From Chitinophagaceae bacterium (lineage in GTDB: Bacteria > Bacteroidota > Bacteroidia > Chitinophagales > Chitinophagaceae), in assembly GCA_017307735.1 (NCBI GenBank), contig JAFKGR010000005.1:1-64000 (forward strand): 64,000 bases of DNA, in the 5' to 3' direction. The notes beneath the pieces are model-generated. The model saw nothing but the letters and a program-made list of their open reading frames with translations. It made no database searches and had not been told where the DNA came from. The translations under genes and the position numbers were made by a program. Shown one piece after another: positions 36,199 to 45,462 of the stretch (positions within the stretch are counted from its first letter, which is position 1; the number at the start of each line of letters is the position of its first letter).

Positions 36199-38196
36199 TT
36201 AATATTTTAGTAATTTTTCAATCGTTTCACCCAACCGGTTTTCTGCCAGAAATTGTTTTTCCAGTGTACCGCTGAAAGGAACAGGCGTATCCAGCGATGC
36301 ACAACGCATAACCGGCGCATCCAGATATTCAAAACAATGTTGTGCAACCCATGAAGCTATTTCACCACCAAATCCGCCAACCATGGTGTCTTCATGAAGT
36401 ATCAATACTTTGCCGGTGTGACTTACCGTTTGTTTGATTGCCTTGTAATCGAGAGGAACCAAAGTTCGCAGATCGAGAATCTCTATAGACACGTCCGGAT
36501 GTTTATCTGCATATTCCCTTGCCCAAACAACACCAAGCCCATACGTGATTACACTAACGTCGGTGCCTGTACGTACGACATTGGCCTTGCCAATTTCAGT
36601 GGCATAATATTCAGCAGGCACTTCTGAAGAAAGGCTCCTGTACAAGTGTTTATGTTCAAAAAACATCACAGGCCCGGGATACTGAATAGCCGCTATCAAT
36701 AAACCTTTTGCATCTTCAGGACTTGCCGGATAAACTACTTTCAATCCGGGAACATGTGTGAACCAGGCTTCATTGCTCTGGCTGTGAAAGGGGCCCGCAC
36801 CAACACCTGCGCCACATGGCATCCTGACCACCACATCAGCATTTTGTGCCCAGCGATAATGTATTTTGGCAAGATTATTCACAATCTGATTAAACCCGAC
36901 AGAAACAAAATCGGCAAACTGCATCTCCACCATACTTTTAAATCCTTCTAAACTCAATCCCAGTGCAGTTCCCACGATACCACTTTCACACAACGGTGTG
37001 TTGCGGACCCTGTCTCTTCCAAACTCCTTTACAAACCCCTCCGTGATTTTAAAAACACCCCCATACTCTGCAATATCCTGCCCCATCAGTACCAGATTGC
37101 CATATACCTGCATGCTCTGATGAAGACCTTCTTTGATGGCATCTACAAAACGCAATTCACCGGTGCGGTTATTTTCAATTGTTTTTTCAACCGGAGATGA
37201 ATCCGCCGGAACATACACATCATTCAATTCATCTTCAACATTGCCATAGGAAACAATTTGCCTGCTTTCATCCAATGCACTTTTCTGAATTTCCGACTCA
37301 ATGTAATTTTTTATTTCATCCCTGATAGCGGCAAGCCCCGCACTATCCAAAACGCCTTCACTCAAAAGGAATTGTTCATATTTTTTAACCGGATCTTTTT
37401 CAATCCATTTTTCAAACAATTCTTTCGGAACATATTTTACGCCGCTCGCTTCTTCGTGGCCCCGCATGCGAAAAGTTTCACATTCTATCATGTACGGTCG
37501 TTGTTCGCGAATGCAATATTCACGCACACCCTCTACAGTATCCATGACCGTTAGAATGTTATTGCCATCAATGCGCACACCTTCCATCCCATAACCTTTG
37601 GCACGATCTACAATATGTTCGCAACGATATTGTTCATTTGTGGGCGTACTCAGTCCGTAACCATTATTTTCAACAATAAAAATGACGGGCAAATCCCAGA
37701 CAGATGCAATATTGAGCGCTTCATGAAATTCGCCTTCACTTGTTCCACCTTCTCCTGTATAAGCCAAAGAAACCTTTTTTTCATTTTTCAATTTGTATGC
37801 AAGCGCTGCCCCGTCAGCCACAGACAGTTGAGGGCCGAGATGTGAAATCATTCCGCAAATATGATAATCAGGCGTGCCGAAATGAAAACTCCTGTCTCTG
37901 CCTTTGGTAAAACCATCCGCGTGCCCTTGCCACTGATCAATCAATTTGTGAAACGGAATACCTCTCGTTGTGAAAACACCCAGATTTCGGTGAAGCGGCA
38001 TAATCCATTCATCCTGATGAAGGGCCAGTGTGGAACCCACCGCAATCGCTTCCTGCCCGATACCGCTAAACCATTTGGTGATTCTCCCCTGGCGAAGGAG
38101 GATCAGCATTTTTTCTTCAATCATTCTCGGCAACAGGATGGCATGATAGATTTCCCGGAGCCTGTCGTTGGATAGTTGTTTTCTTTCGAATTGCAT
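36199..38196 (-). CDS. Fused E1 alpha/beta subunit of a 2-oxoacid dehydrogenase
   Basis: A 665-residue thiamine-diphosphate enzyme that joins both E1 subunits in one chain. The alpha part (about 1-330) has the TPP motif GEGGTSEGEFHEALN followed by VIFIVENNGYG. The beta part (about 340-665) carries GQDIAEYGGVFKITEGF, the ENRLGE-type end and the NNLAKIHYRW segment. Such fusions are typical of branched-chain or pyruvate-type complexes in Bacteroidota. No E2 or E3 is nearby. A GTG five codons upstream (38211) is an alternative start; the ATG fits better. Confidence 0.9.
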   Translation of the reverse strand: MQFERKQLSNDRLREIYHAILLPRMIEEKMLILLRQGRITKWFSGIGQEAIAVGSTLALHQDEWIMPLHRNLGVFTTRGIPFHKLIDQWQGHADGFTKGRDRSFHFGTPDYHICGMISHLGPQLSVADGAALAYKLKNEKKVSLAYTGEGGTSEGEFHEALNIASVWDLPVIFIVENNGYGLSTPTNEQYRCEHIVDRAKGYGMEGVRIDGNNILTVMDTVEGVREYCIREQRPYMIECETFRMRGHEEASGVKYVPKELFEKWIEKDPVKKYEQFLLSEGVLDSAGLAAIRDEIKNYIESEIQKSALDESRQIVSYGNVEDELNDVYVPADSSPVEKTIENNRTGELRFVDAIKEGLHQSMQVYGNLVLMGQDIAEYGGVFKITEGFVKEFGRDRVRNTPLCESGIVGTALGLSLEGFKSMVEMQFADFVSVGFNQIVNNLAKIHYRWAQNADVVVRMPCGAGVGAGPFHSQSNEAWFTHVPGLKVVYPASPEDAKGLLIAAIQYPGPVMFFEHKHLYRSLSSEVPAEYYATEIGKANVVRTGTDVSVITYGLGVVWAREYADKHPDVSIEILDLRTLVPLDYKAIKQTVSHTGKVLILHEDTMVGGFGGEIASWVAQHCFEYLDAPVMRCASLDTPVPFSGTLEKQFLAENRLGETIEKLLKY

Positions 38197-38294
38197 AAAT
38201 GCAAATTTCACTAAAAGTGGATGATATAAAAAAGATTAAGGATACCCGAAAAATCACCGCCTGTTCATGAACCCATTTTCAAAGACCAATTCAT

Positions 38295-38636
38295 TCAACT
38301 TTTCACTATCCCATGAATAATCGAAGTCGCTACTGAAAGCAGGAATGCAAATATCAGCGCATACAAAAAACCATCGATGTGGATGCCGTTAACCAATTTT
38401 GCGGCGAGCAGCACCATCAGCACATTGATAACGATCAAAAATAATCCTAAGGTAACAATGGTAACAGGAAGGGTTAAAAGTACAAATACCGGTTTCAAAA
38501 TGGTATTAAGAATTCCCAATACCAAAACAAATAAAATGGCAGTGCTGTACTCGTCTATGGTTATGTGAGGCTTGAGAAATCTCGCCAGCAAATATGCTGC
38601 AAGGGATGTAAGCAAAAGGCGGAAAATAAAATTCAT
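38295..38636 (-). CDS. Small four-helix membrane protein (phage holin IV superfamily)
   Basis: A 113-residue protein with four hydrophobic helices (about 1-20, 28-45, 55-80 and 88-110) and the sequence LGILNTILKPVFVLLTLPVTIVTLG, which fits the Mycobacterial 4-TM holin family. In Bacteroidota these proteins are chromosomal and widespread without prophage, so a lysis role is not implied. The gene stands alone. Confidence 0.8.
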   Translation of the reverse strand: MNFIFRLLLTSLAAYLLARFLKPHITIDEYSTAILFVLVLGILNTILKPVFVLLTLPVTIVTLGLFLIVINVLMVLLAAKLVNGIHIDGFLYALIFAFLLSVATSIIHGIVKS

Positions 38637-38688
38637 GAGAAAAGCAATTTAGATTTCAGATTTCTTTGGGGCTAAATTACCGAAAGAT

Positions 38689-38709
38689 ATGAACCCAAAT
38701 TTTGCAGTT
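38689..38709 (-). repeat. 21-base sequence shared with 18462-18482, with a small hairpin
   Basis: Second copy of the 21-base sequence next to the nrdJ remnant. Here it merges with a perfect 7-base hairpin (38701-38707 with 38712-38718). A second inverted repeat (38726-38734 with 38761-38769) follows. The interval holds no gene. Confidence 0.65.
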
Positions 38710-38896
38710 GGCTGCAAAACGACTAAGAAAGCCTAATGCTCAAATAAAATATTTTCACAAAGGCTTTCTGAGCCGGGGTTACCGGGATGCTACCCACAAC
38801 ACCTTACGCACTTTGCAGTAGCTTTTAGTGCTGCTGAAAAATTCCGGATGAATGTAAATTCCCCTGAATGTGAGATTGGAGAAATCCGGAAATGCG

Positions 38897-39874
38897 TCAT
38901 TGCCGGAAACCTGCTTTTTCGGCATCCGAAGTTTTTAACCACGCTACTTTTTGCACGGCTGTATGATCCTTCCCGATTATTTCGCGGTACAAATCAGGTC
39001 GTCTTGCGTTTATATAACGGAACCCACCTGCATTCGTAAGCTTGTCAGGAGTAACGACGGCCGTCACAAAACTATCATCAAAAGTCCGGCATTCAGCAAT
39101 TACATCTCCGAACGGATCGATAATCATCGAACAACCATTCTTCAACTGATCATCATCCATCCCGATGGGATTTGAAAAAACCGCATATACGGCATTGTCA
39201 TACGCCCTGGCCGGAAGCCATTTCATCAGCCAGCTTCTGCCTTTCATCCCGTCAAATTCCAAACGCAGTGAAGTAGGGTCAGCTTCCCTGTTTTTCCAAA
39301 GTTCAGGATCTACAAATCCGGCGCCCGGCCTTGAAGAAGGTGTGCACATCGTCACATGTGGCATGAAAATAATGTCAGCTCCCAGAATTTTTGTGGCTCT
39401 TACATTTTCCACAATATTGTTATCATAACAAGTAAGTATGCCGCATTTCCAACCGAGGATTTCAAATACATCATAACGATCTCCGGGAATTAAATAAGGA
39501 TTTATGAAAGGATGCAGTTTGCGGTGCTTTGCAACAAACCTTTTCCCATCGACACATACATAGGTATTGTACAAATGATTGTCCTCATCTTTTTCAAACA
39601 ACCCTGCCAGAATGATAATGTGATTCTTTTGCGAAATTTCCATCAGCTTCTGCACACTTTCTCCATCCGGAACAGACTCCGCTATATCAAGCATTTGTTC
39701 CCTTGACAATTTCCTGGAAAAAGTGTAACCTGAAACAGAACACTCGTGAAAAGCAATGACCTGAGAACCCTCTGCTGATGCGCATCCTGAAAGATCATCT
39801 ATGACAGAAAGATTATATGCCTTGTCTCCGCTTTTGTGTTCAAATTGGGCAGAAGAAATTTTTATTTTATCCAT
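38897..39874 (-). CDS. Nitrilase-family carbon-nitrogen hydrolase
   Basis: A 325-residue hydrolase with the catalytic triad Glu, Lys and Cys: E44 in HECSVSGYTF, K119 in KHRKLHPF and C149 in GILTCYDNN. Members cleave amides or nitriles, or act as N-carbamoyl hydrolases. The substrate is not predictable from the sequence. It has no signal peptide and is on its own. Confidence 0.87.
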   Translation of the reverse strand: MDKIKISSAQFEHKSGDKAYNLSVIDDLSGCASAEGSQVIAFHECSVSGYTFSRKLSREQMLDIAESVPDGESVQKLMEISQKNHIIILAGLFEKDEDNHLYNTYVCVDGKRFVAKHRKLHPFINPYLIPGDRYDVFEILGWKCGILTCYDNNIVENVRATKILGADIIFMPHVTMCTPSSRPGAGFVDPELWKNREADPTSLRLEFDGMKGRSWLMKWLPARAYDNAVYAVFSNPIGMDDDQLKNGCSMIIDPFGDVIAECRTFDDSFVTAVVTPDKLTNAGGFRYINARRPDLYREIIGKDHTAVQKVAWLKTSDAEKAGFRQ

Positions 39875-40098
39875 TTTAAAAAACTTTTAATCGAGATTGA
39901 AAACCAACAGAAGAATTCAACTTCCTTCGGAAATGCAAAACTATTCATTTAATCACAGTGCTGCATTTGTGGTGTGATCCAATGATTCCCGGTGATAATT
40001 TTTCATAAAACCTTCGAGCTTCCACCCGTCATTTATTTTCCAAACAAACATGTATTATTAAACTTTGTTATCTAATTTCGAAACAAACAAAACCCTGT

Positions 40099-41025
40099 AT
40101 GCAAACTATTTTAGGCGCCGGAGGCGCCGTCGGTAAACCCCTGGCAAAAGAACTCCTGAAATACGATTCACAAATCCGGCTTGCCAGCAGAAATCCTCAA
40201 AAAATTAATGAAACAGACGAACTGATTTCAGGAAACCTTACAGACAAATCTTTTGTAGAAAAAACAGTTGAGGGTTCTGATGTTGTTTATCTCACCGCCG
40301 GACTCGATTACAAATACAAAGTATGGAAAAGCCAGTGGCCAGTCATTATGCAGCATGCCATTGATGCCTGTAAAAAATATCATTCCAAACTTGTTTTCTT
40401 CGATAATGCATATATGTACGACCCTCACCACATGGAAAATCTGACAGAAGAAACGCCCGTTAAACCGGTAAGCAGAAAAGGAAAAGTGAGAGCCGGGATA
40501 GCTGATAACCTGTTGAAAGAAATCCGGGCAGGTAATCTAACGGGAATGATTGTACGTGCATCTGATTTTTATGGCCCCGGTGTTAAAACAAGCGTCATGC
40601 TTGAAACGGTGTTCAAGAGAATGAAAGCAGGTAAAAAACCTTTATGGATGGGAAATCCAAACGCTTATCACAGCATGACCAACACGCCAGATGCCGCAAA
40701 AGCTACTGCGATGTTAGGGAATACGCCCGACGCCTATCAACAGATCTGGCATCTGCCCACTGAAAACAAAAAACTGACAGGAAAACAATGGATTGAATTG
40801 TTTACCAAAGAAATGGGAAGATCCGCAAAATTCAATTCGCTTTCAGGAAGCAAAATCAGGTTTATTGGATTATTTGTCCCTTTCTTCAGAGAGTTGGGTG
40901 AAATGATGTATCAGCTCGACAACAATTATTTTTTCAGCAGCTCAAAATTCGAAAAATATTTCCCTGATTTCAAAATTACTTCTCCGGAGACCGGTGTGAA
41001 AGAAGTTGTCAATGCAGATAAATAG
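40099..41025 (+). CDS. NAD-dependent epimerase/dehydratase-like protein
   Basis: A 308-residue Rossmann-fold protein with the dinucleotide motif GAGGAVGKPLAKEL at residues about 6-19 and a YMYDP segment where the SDR Tyr would stand. The C-terminal part LPTENKKLTGKQWIELF resembles atypical NAD-dependent sugar epimerases. The SDR Tyr-x3-Lys pair is not clear, so it may be an atypical SDR with a binding or redox role. Confidence 0.8.
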   Translation: MQTILGAGGAVGKPLAKELLKYDSQIRLASRNPQKINETDELISGNLTDKSFVEKTVEGSDVVYLTAGLDYKYKVWKSQWPVIMQHAIDACKKYHSKLVFFDNAYMYDPHHMENLTEETPVKPVSRKGKVRAGIADNLLKEIRAGNLTGMIVRASDFYGPGVKTSVMLETVFKRMKAGKKPLWMGNPNAYHSMTNTPDAAKATAMLGNTPDAYQQIWHLPTENKKLTGKQWIELFTKEMGRSAKFNSLSGSKIRFIGLFVPFFRELGEMMYQLDNNYFFSSSKFEKYFPDFKITSPETGVKEVVNADK

Positions 41026-41069
41026 GATTTTTACACTTTTCAATTCAGGGAATTCAAGTATTATAAAAT

Positions 41070-41987
41070 TTACGAGAGTGGTTCAGCCTGCGGAGGCATG
41101 GCAGAAGGCCTTGACCTGTCATCGGGGAGTGGAATAAATACTTTGTTGTCCGTGGGTGGCAACTTAATCCTTCCGGCTTTCCAATCTTGTTTTGCCTGCT
41201 CTATGCGCTCTGAACGCGATGAAACAAAATTCCACCAGATAAACCTGTCACCCAACGGTTCTCCGCCAAGAAGCATGAGGGTTGAGTCTTCATTTGCTTT
41301 TATAGAGGATTCATCATTCTTTGAAAAAACCAGCATCTGTCCCTTCAAATAATCATGACCACCCGACTCAACACTTCCTTTCGCTACATAAACAGCACGT
41401 TCAGAATATCCTGTTGGTAAATTTATTTTCGTGTGTGCATTCAGGTTAGCATGCACATAAAACAGGGGAGAATGAATTTTTACATTGTTTTTCATCCCAT
41501 AGGCTTCTCCTGCAATCAACCGCATCCATATTCCCTTTTCGGTAAAAACAGGAAGAACTTCGGGCTGATAATTTTCAAACGTCGGATCTGAATCTTCGGC
41601 TTTTTCAGGAAGAGCGACCCAGGTCTGAATCATTTCCATTTCGCCGCCAGCCAGCGAATTGGGATCCTCAAATCTTTCTGAATGTGAAATTCCTTTTCCT
41701 GCTGTCATCCAGTTAACAGCTCCCGGTTTAATGATTTGTTCGACCCCGAGACTGTCGCGGTGCGTAATTTGTCCTGCAAAAAGATAGCTCACTGTTGATA
41801 ATCCAATGTGTGGATGAGGAAGTACATCCATCTTTTTGATTTCATTTGGAATTAAATCGACAGGCCCGGCATGATCCAAAAAAATAAAAGGTCCTACCAT
41901 GCGACGCCGGCGAAAAGGCAAAACCCGCCTCACCCTCAAACCTGTACTGATAGATGCTTCACGGGCATCAATAACCATTTGCAACAT
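41070..41987 (-). CDS. Pirin-family cupin protein (second copy)
   Basis: A 305-residue pirin. The N-terminal cupin carries HPHIGLSTVSYLFAG, HRDSLG and SHSERFEDP segments with the metal ligands. It is more diverged at the N-terminus (LRVRRVLPFRRRRMVGPF) than the pirin at 33470-34345 and so is probably a different subfamily rather than a recent duplicate. It converges on the epimerase-like gene with a 44-base gap. Confidence 0.87.
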   Translation of the reverse strand: MLQMVIDAREASISTGLRVRRVLPFRRRRMVGPFIFLDHAGPVDLIPNEIKKMDVLPHPHIGLSTVSYLFAGQITHRDSLGVEQIIKPGAVNWMTAGKGISHSERFEDPNSLAGGEMEMIQTWVALPEKAEDSDPTFENYQPEVLPVFTEKGIWMRLIAGEAYGMKNNVKIHSPLFYVHANLNAHTKINLPTGYSERAVYVAKGSVESGGHDYLKGQMLVFSKNDESSIKANEDSTLMLLGGEPLGDRFIWWNFVSSRSERIEQAKQDWKAGRIKLPPTDNKVFIPLPDDRSRPSAMPPQAEPLS

Positions 41988-42412
41988 TTCGTTAATGATT
42001 TATCCCTTAAAGGTACAGCTTCCGGGAAAGCAAGTATCTAAATAAAATTGTGTCCGGATTTCCCGAAAAAAAAACGACAGAATCTTACTTATCTCACTCA
42101 ATCCTTCACTGAAAAGGAAAATTAATCAGATATTATTTTATCATGGATGCATTTCTCCGCATCACAATCCTGGTCAATATTTAAGCTATTTTGTATCAAC
42201 TCATAAAGACCCAACTCCACTGCTAAGACCCGGTTAAAATTTCCTGATTGCGACAATGTCCCTCTTTTAATGGCTTCAGAATAACGATAACTTTGCACGC
42301 TGAAAATTTTCAGCCTCCCGGTTGCAGATATTTTGTATAATACCCGGTACCGGCTCGATTCATCCGGCAATTGAATCCATAAAAATATTATTCAACTGAA
42401 AAGAATATAAAT
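41988..42412. other. Gene-free interval upstream of metE
   Basis: No convincing gene is present. A minus-strand frame at 42122-42370 (82 codons, TTG start) is open but has no recognisable family. No SAM or B12 riboswitch structure was recognised before metE. The interval probably carries the two divergent promoters. Confidence 0.45.
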
Positions 42413-44731
42413 ATGCTTACACAAAATCTTGGCTACCCGCGAATCGGTACCCACAGAGAATTAAAGAAAGCCTGTGAACAGTATTGGCAGGGAAAAATTA
42501 CAGTGGATGAACTGGTGAAGACAGGAAAAGATCTTTGCACCAAACATTGGAAACTTCAAAAAGATGCAGGAATTGACTTAATTCCTTCCAATGATTTTTC
42601 ATTTTACGATCACATCCTTGACATGTCGCTCACGGTCGGTGCCATTCCGAAAAGATACCATGAATTAGTCAATGACAAATCACGTCATGACCTGGATTTG
42701 TACTTCGCCATGGCCAGGGGTTATCAGAAAAACGGGGTGGATGTAACTGCGATGGAAATGACAAAATGGTTTGACACCAATTACCATTACATCGTTCCTG
42801 AATTTTATAAAGATCAAAAATTTGAATACTTCTCCCGCAAGGTTGTGGATGGATATTTATTTGCAAAATCCCAGGGAATACAAACCAAACCTGTTATCAC
42901 CGGACTTGTTTCCTATCTTCTGTTAGGAAAAGAAAAAGAAGAAGGATTCAACAAACTGGATCTAGCCAATCATTTATTGCCGGTTTATAAGAAAATCCTT
43001 TCTGAGTTGAAATCAAATGGAGCCGAATGGATTCAGTTTGACGAGCCCTACCTTGCTCTATCACTCGATCAAAAAGCAAAGGATACTTTCAAGAGTGTTT
43101 ATGCTTCTTTAAGAAAAGAATTCCCGGAATTGAAATTTTTAATTGCCACTTATTTTGAAGGTATCCAAGAACATCTTTCTCTTGCGGCTTTTTTGCCGGT
43201 TAACGCATTGCACATCGACCTGGTGCGCAAACCTCAGCAACTGGATGATGTGCTCAAGGCCATTCCTTCAACAATGAGTTTATCATTGGGCGTGGTTGAC
43301 GGAAGAAATATCTGGAAAAACGATTTCGAACAATCACTTGCGCTTATTAAAAAAGCAACGGACAAATTAGGAACTGACAGGGTGCTGGTTGCACCTTCTT
43401 GTTCACTTTTACATTCGCCCTGCGACCTGGATGCAGAAACAGATGAGAAAACACTGACACCGGAAATAAAACAATGGTTGTCCTTTGCAAAACAAAAAAT
43501 AAGTGAAGTCGTTACCCTTAAGAATCTTGCTTCAGGAAAACCGGGTGCTGATGTCCTGAAAAAACTTGAAGAAAATAAAGATGCTATTGCAAGCCGCAAG
43601 ACATCCACTCTCATTCACGATTCAAAAGTTAAAGAAAGAATCAATCAGACTCAGGAGAAAGATGTACACAGGAAAAGTATATATTCCGTAAGAAAAAAAA
43701 TACAAAAGGAAGAATTCAAATTGCCGTTATTTCCTACAACAACCATTGGTTCTTTTCCTCAGACAAAAGAAATCAGGACATGGCGTGCAGAATACAAGAA
43801 AGGAGAAATTGACCAGGAAAAATATATTTCACTGATAAAAGGAGAAATCGAAAAATCCATCCGCTGGCAGGAAGAAACAGGGATCGATATGTTGGTACAC
43901 GGTGAATTTGAGCGCAATGACATGGTGGAATACTTTGGTGAAAAACTGAAAGGTTTTGTATTTACTAAAAACGGATGGGTGCAGAGTTATGGCAGCCGTT
44001 GTGTAAAACCTCCGATTATTTACGGAGATGTTTCCCGACCGGAACCCATGACTATTTATTGGTCAAAATATGCCCAATCCTTAACTAAGAAACCCGTTAA
44101 AGGAATGTTGACCGGCCCGGTGACTATTTTGCAATGGTCGTTTGTAAGAAATGACCAACCGAGGTCTGTTACCTGCAATCAAATTGCTTTTGCCATCAGA
44201 GATGAAGTTGTTGATTTGGAAAAAGCCGGGATCCGTGCAATTCAGATTGACGAACCGGCTATGAGGGAAGGTCTTCCGCTGAAAAAAGCCGATTGGCAGG
44301 AATACCTGAATTGGGCTGTACACGCTTTCAGGATTGCATCTTCCGGTGTAAAGGATGAAACTCAGATACACACGCACATGTGCTATTCTGAATTCAACGA
44401 TATCATCGACAGCATAGCTTCATTGGATGCCGATGTCATCACCATTGAGTGTTCACGTTCTCAAATGGAATTGCTCGATGCCTTTGCGGATTTTAAATAT
44501 CCGAATGATATAGGCCCGGGTGTTTACGACATCCACTCACCGAGAGTTCCATCAGAAAAAGAAATGGTCAATCTGTTGAAAAAGGCAGAAGCCGTTATTC
44601 CGGCAGATCAGCTTTGGGTAAATCCGGATTGCGGATTAAAAACCCGTAAATGGGAAGAAACCAAACCTGCCATCGAAGCCATGGTCCATGCGGCGAGCGA
44701 TATGAGAAAGCTTCAGAAAGTGGAAGCCTGA
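42413..44731 (+). CDS. metE: Cobalamin-independent methionine synthase
   Basis: A 772-residue enzyme that transfers a methyl group from 5-methyltetrahydropteroyl-triglutamate to homocysteine. The N-terminal LGYPRIGTHRELKKACE and the C-terminal zinc ligands are visible: His and Cys in HTHMCYSEFND and Cys in NPDCGLKTRKW. The block GMLTGPVTILQWSFVRND is the substrate loop. Length fits the family. It is a single gene followed by a good terminator. It coexists with a B12-dependent ribonucleotide reductase in this window. Confidence 0.95.
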   Translation: MLTQNLGYPRIGTHRELKKACEQYWQGKITVDELVKTGKDLCTKHWKLQKDAGIDLIPSNDFSFYDHILDMSLTVGAIPKRYHELVNDKSRHDLDLYFAMARGYQKNGVDVTAMEMTKWFDTNYHYIVPEFYKDQKFEYFSRKVVDGYLFAKSQGIQTKPVITGLVSYLLLGKEKEEGFNKLDLANHLLPVYKKILSELKSNGAEWIQFDEPYLALSLDQKAKDTFKSVYASLRKEFPELKFLIATYFEGIQEHLSLAAFLPVNALHIDLVRKPQQLDDVLKAIPSTMSLSLGVVDGRNIWKNDFEQSLALIKKATDKLGTDRVLVAPSCSLLHSPCDLDAETDEKTLTPEIKQWLSFAKQKISEVVTLKNLASGKPGADVLKKLEENKDAIASRKTSTLIHDSKVKERINQTQEKDVHRKSIYSVRKKIQKEEFKLPLFPTTTIGSFPQTKEIRTWRAEYKKGEIDQEKYISLIKGEIEKSIRWQEETGIDMLVHGEFERNDMVEYFGEKLKGFVFTKNGWVQSYGSRCVKPPIIYGDVSRPEPMTIYWSKYAQSLTKKPVKGMLTGPVTILQWSFVRNDQPRSVTCNQIAFAIRDEVVDLEKAGIRAIQIDEPAMREGLPLKKADWQEYLNWAVHAFRIASSGVKDETQIHTHMCYSEFNDIIDSIASLDADVITIECSRSQMELLDAFADFKYPNDIGPGVYDIHSPRVPSEKEMVNLLKKAEAVIPADQLWVNPDCGLKTRKWEETKPAIEAMVHAASDMRKLQKVEA

Positions 44732-44761
44732 AATAAATTTTAATTGATGATACTATTTAAC

Positions 44762-44786
44762 ATGGGAGCCTTGTCAGGGTTCCCAT
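44762..44786 (+). terminator. metE intrinsic terminator
   Basis: A 9-base stem (ATGGGAGCC with GGTTCCCAT, one G-U pair) closes a 7-base loop and is followed by a T-run on the plus strand. It lies 30 bases after the metE stop and overlaps the 3' end of the convergent acetyltransferase gene. Confidence 0.8.
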
Positions 44787-45310
44787 TTTTTATTATCCAA
44801 CTCCATTTTCATCATTATATCAGTTTGCAGATCCTCACCTAATTTAAAAACATGATTGCCAAAAATTACGAATCCGTTTCTTTGATAAAAACTTATTGCA
44901 TTCAGATTTTTTTCCCAAACTCCCAGCCATATAAAACGCAATTTATTTTTCCGGGCAATTTCCACAGCTTTATTCATAAAACTTTGCCCGACTTTCTGCC
45001 CCTGAAATTCCTTCGCAACATAAATCCGCTCTATTTCCAATGAGTTTCCTTCCTGCAATTCTGTTTGCGCAGAATTGAAATTGATTTTTAAATAACCAAT
45101 TATCTGAGATTGAACTTTTGCAAAAAAGAATTGAGAATTACGATTATTGATTTCCTGCAAAAGTTTTTCTACCGAATAATTTTCAGAAAGATATTTTCTC
45201 ATATTCTCCGGAGTGTTGTATTTGCCGAATGTGTCAGCAAAGGTTTTCTGACTGATCTTTTGCAAATCGTCCACATCTTCTTTACCTGCTCTTTTCAGTT
45301 CAATTTGCAT
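44774..45310 (-). CDS. GNAT-family N-acetyltransferase
   Basis: A 178-residue acetyl-CoA-dependent transferase. The acetyl-CoA loop is in YVAKEFQGQKVGQSFMNKA (Q/R-x-x-G-x-G/A pattern) and the later WLGVWEKNLNAISFYQRNGF is motif B. This is close to the spermidine/RimI-like group, but the substrate is not predictable. The ATG at 45310 is preferred over a GTG one codon upstream. Confidence 0.85.
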   Translation of the reverse strand: MQIELKRAGKEDVDDLQKISQKTFADTFGKYNTPENMRKYLSENYSVEKLLQEINNRNSQFFFAKVQSQIIGYLKINFNSAQTELQEGNSLEIERIYVAKEFQGQKVGQSFMNKAVEIARKNKLRFIWLGVWEKNLNAISFYQRNGFVIFGNHVFKLGEDLQTDIMMKMELDNKKWEP

Positions 45311-45462
45311 CACTCGAAATACATTTTAAAAGATTAATTAAAATCTGCTTGTGCGTTACTTCAATTTAGAGCTAAGATCCATTTTCCGAAATAATTACAT
45401 CAGGCATATCAAAATAATTTTTCTGCATTTACCCGGTTTCCCTTTTTGCATACCTTAAATAT

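Noticed and set aside
33470..41987. The two pirin genes as a recent duplication
   Set aside because: The protein N-termini and metal-site surroundings differ strongly, so they are separate subfamilies.
42122..42370. 82-codon minus-strand frame upstream of metE
   Set aside because: It has a TTG start, no family recognised and no operon partner. It could be chance in an AT-rich region.
41988..42412. SAM riboswitch upstream of metE
   Set aside because: No conserved SAM riboswitch core was recognised. An Infernal search with SAM families would confirm or refute this.
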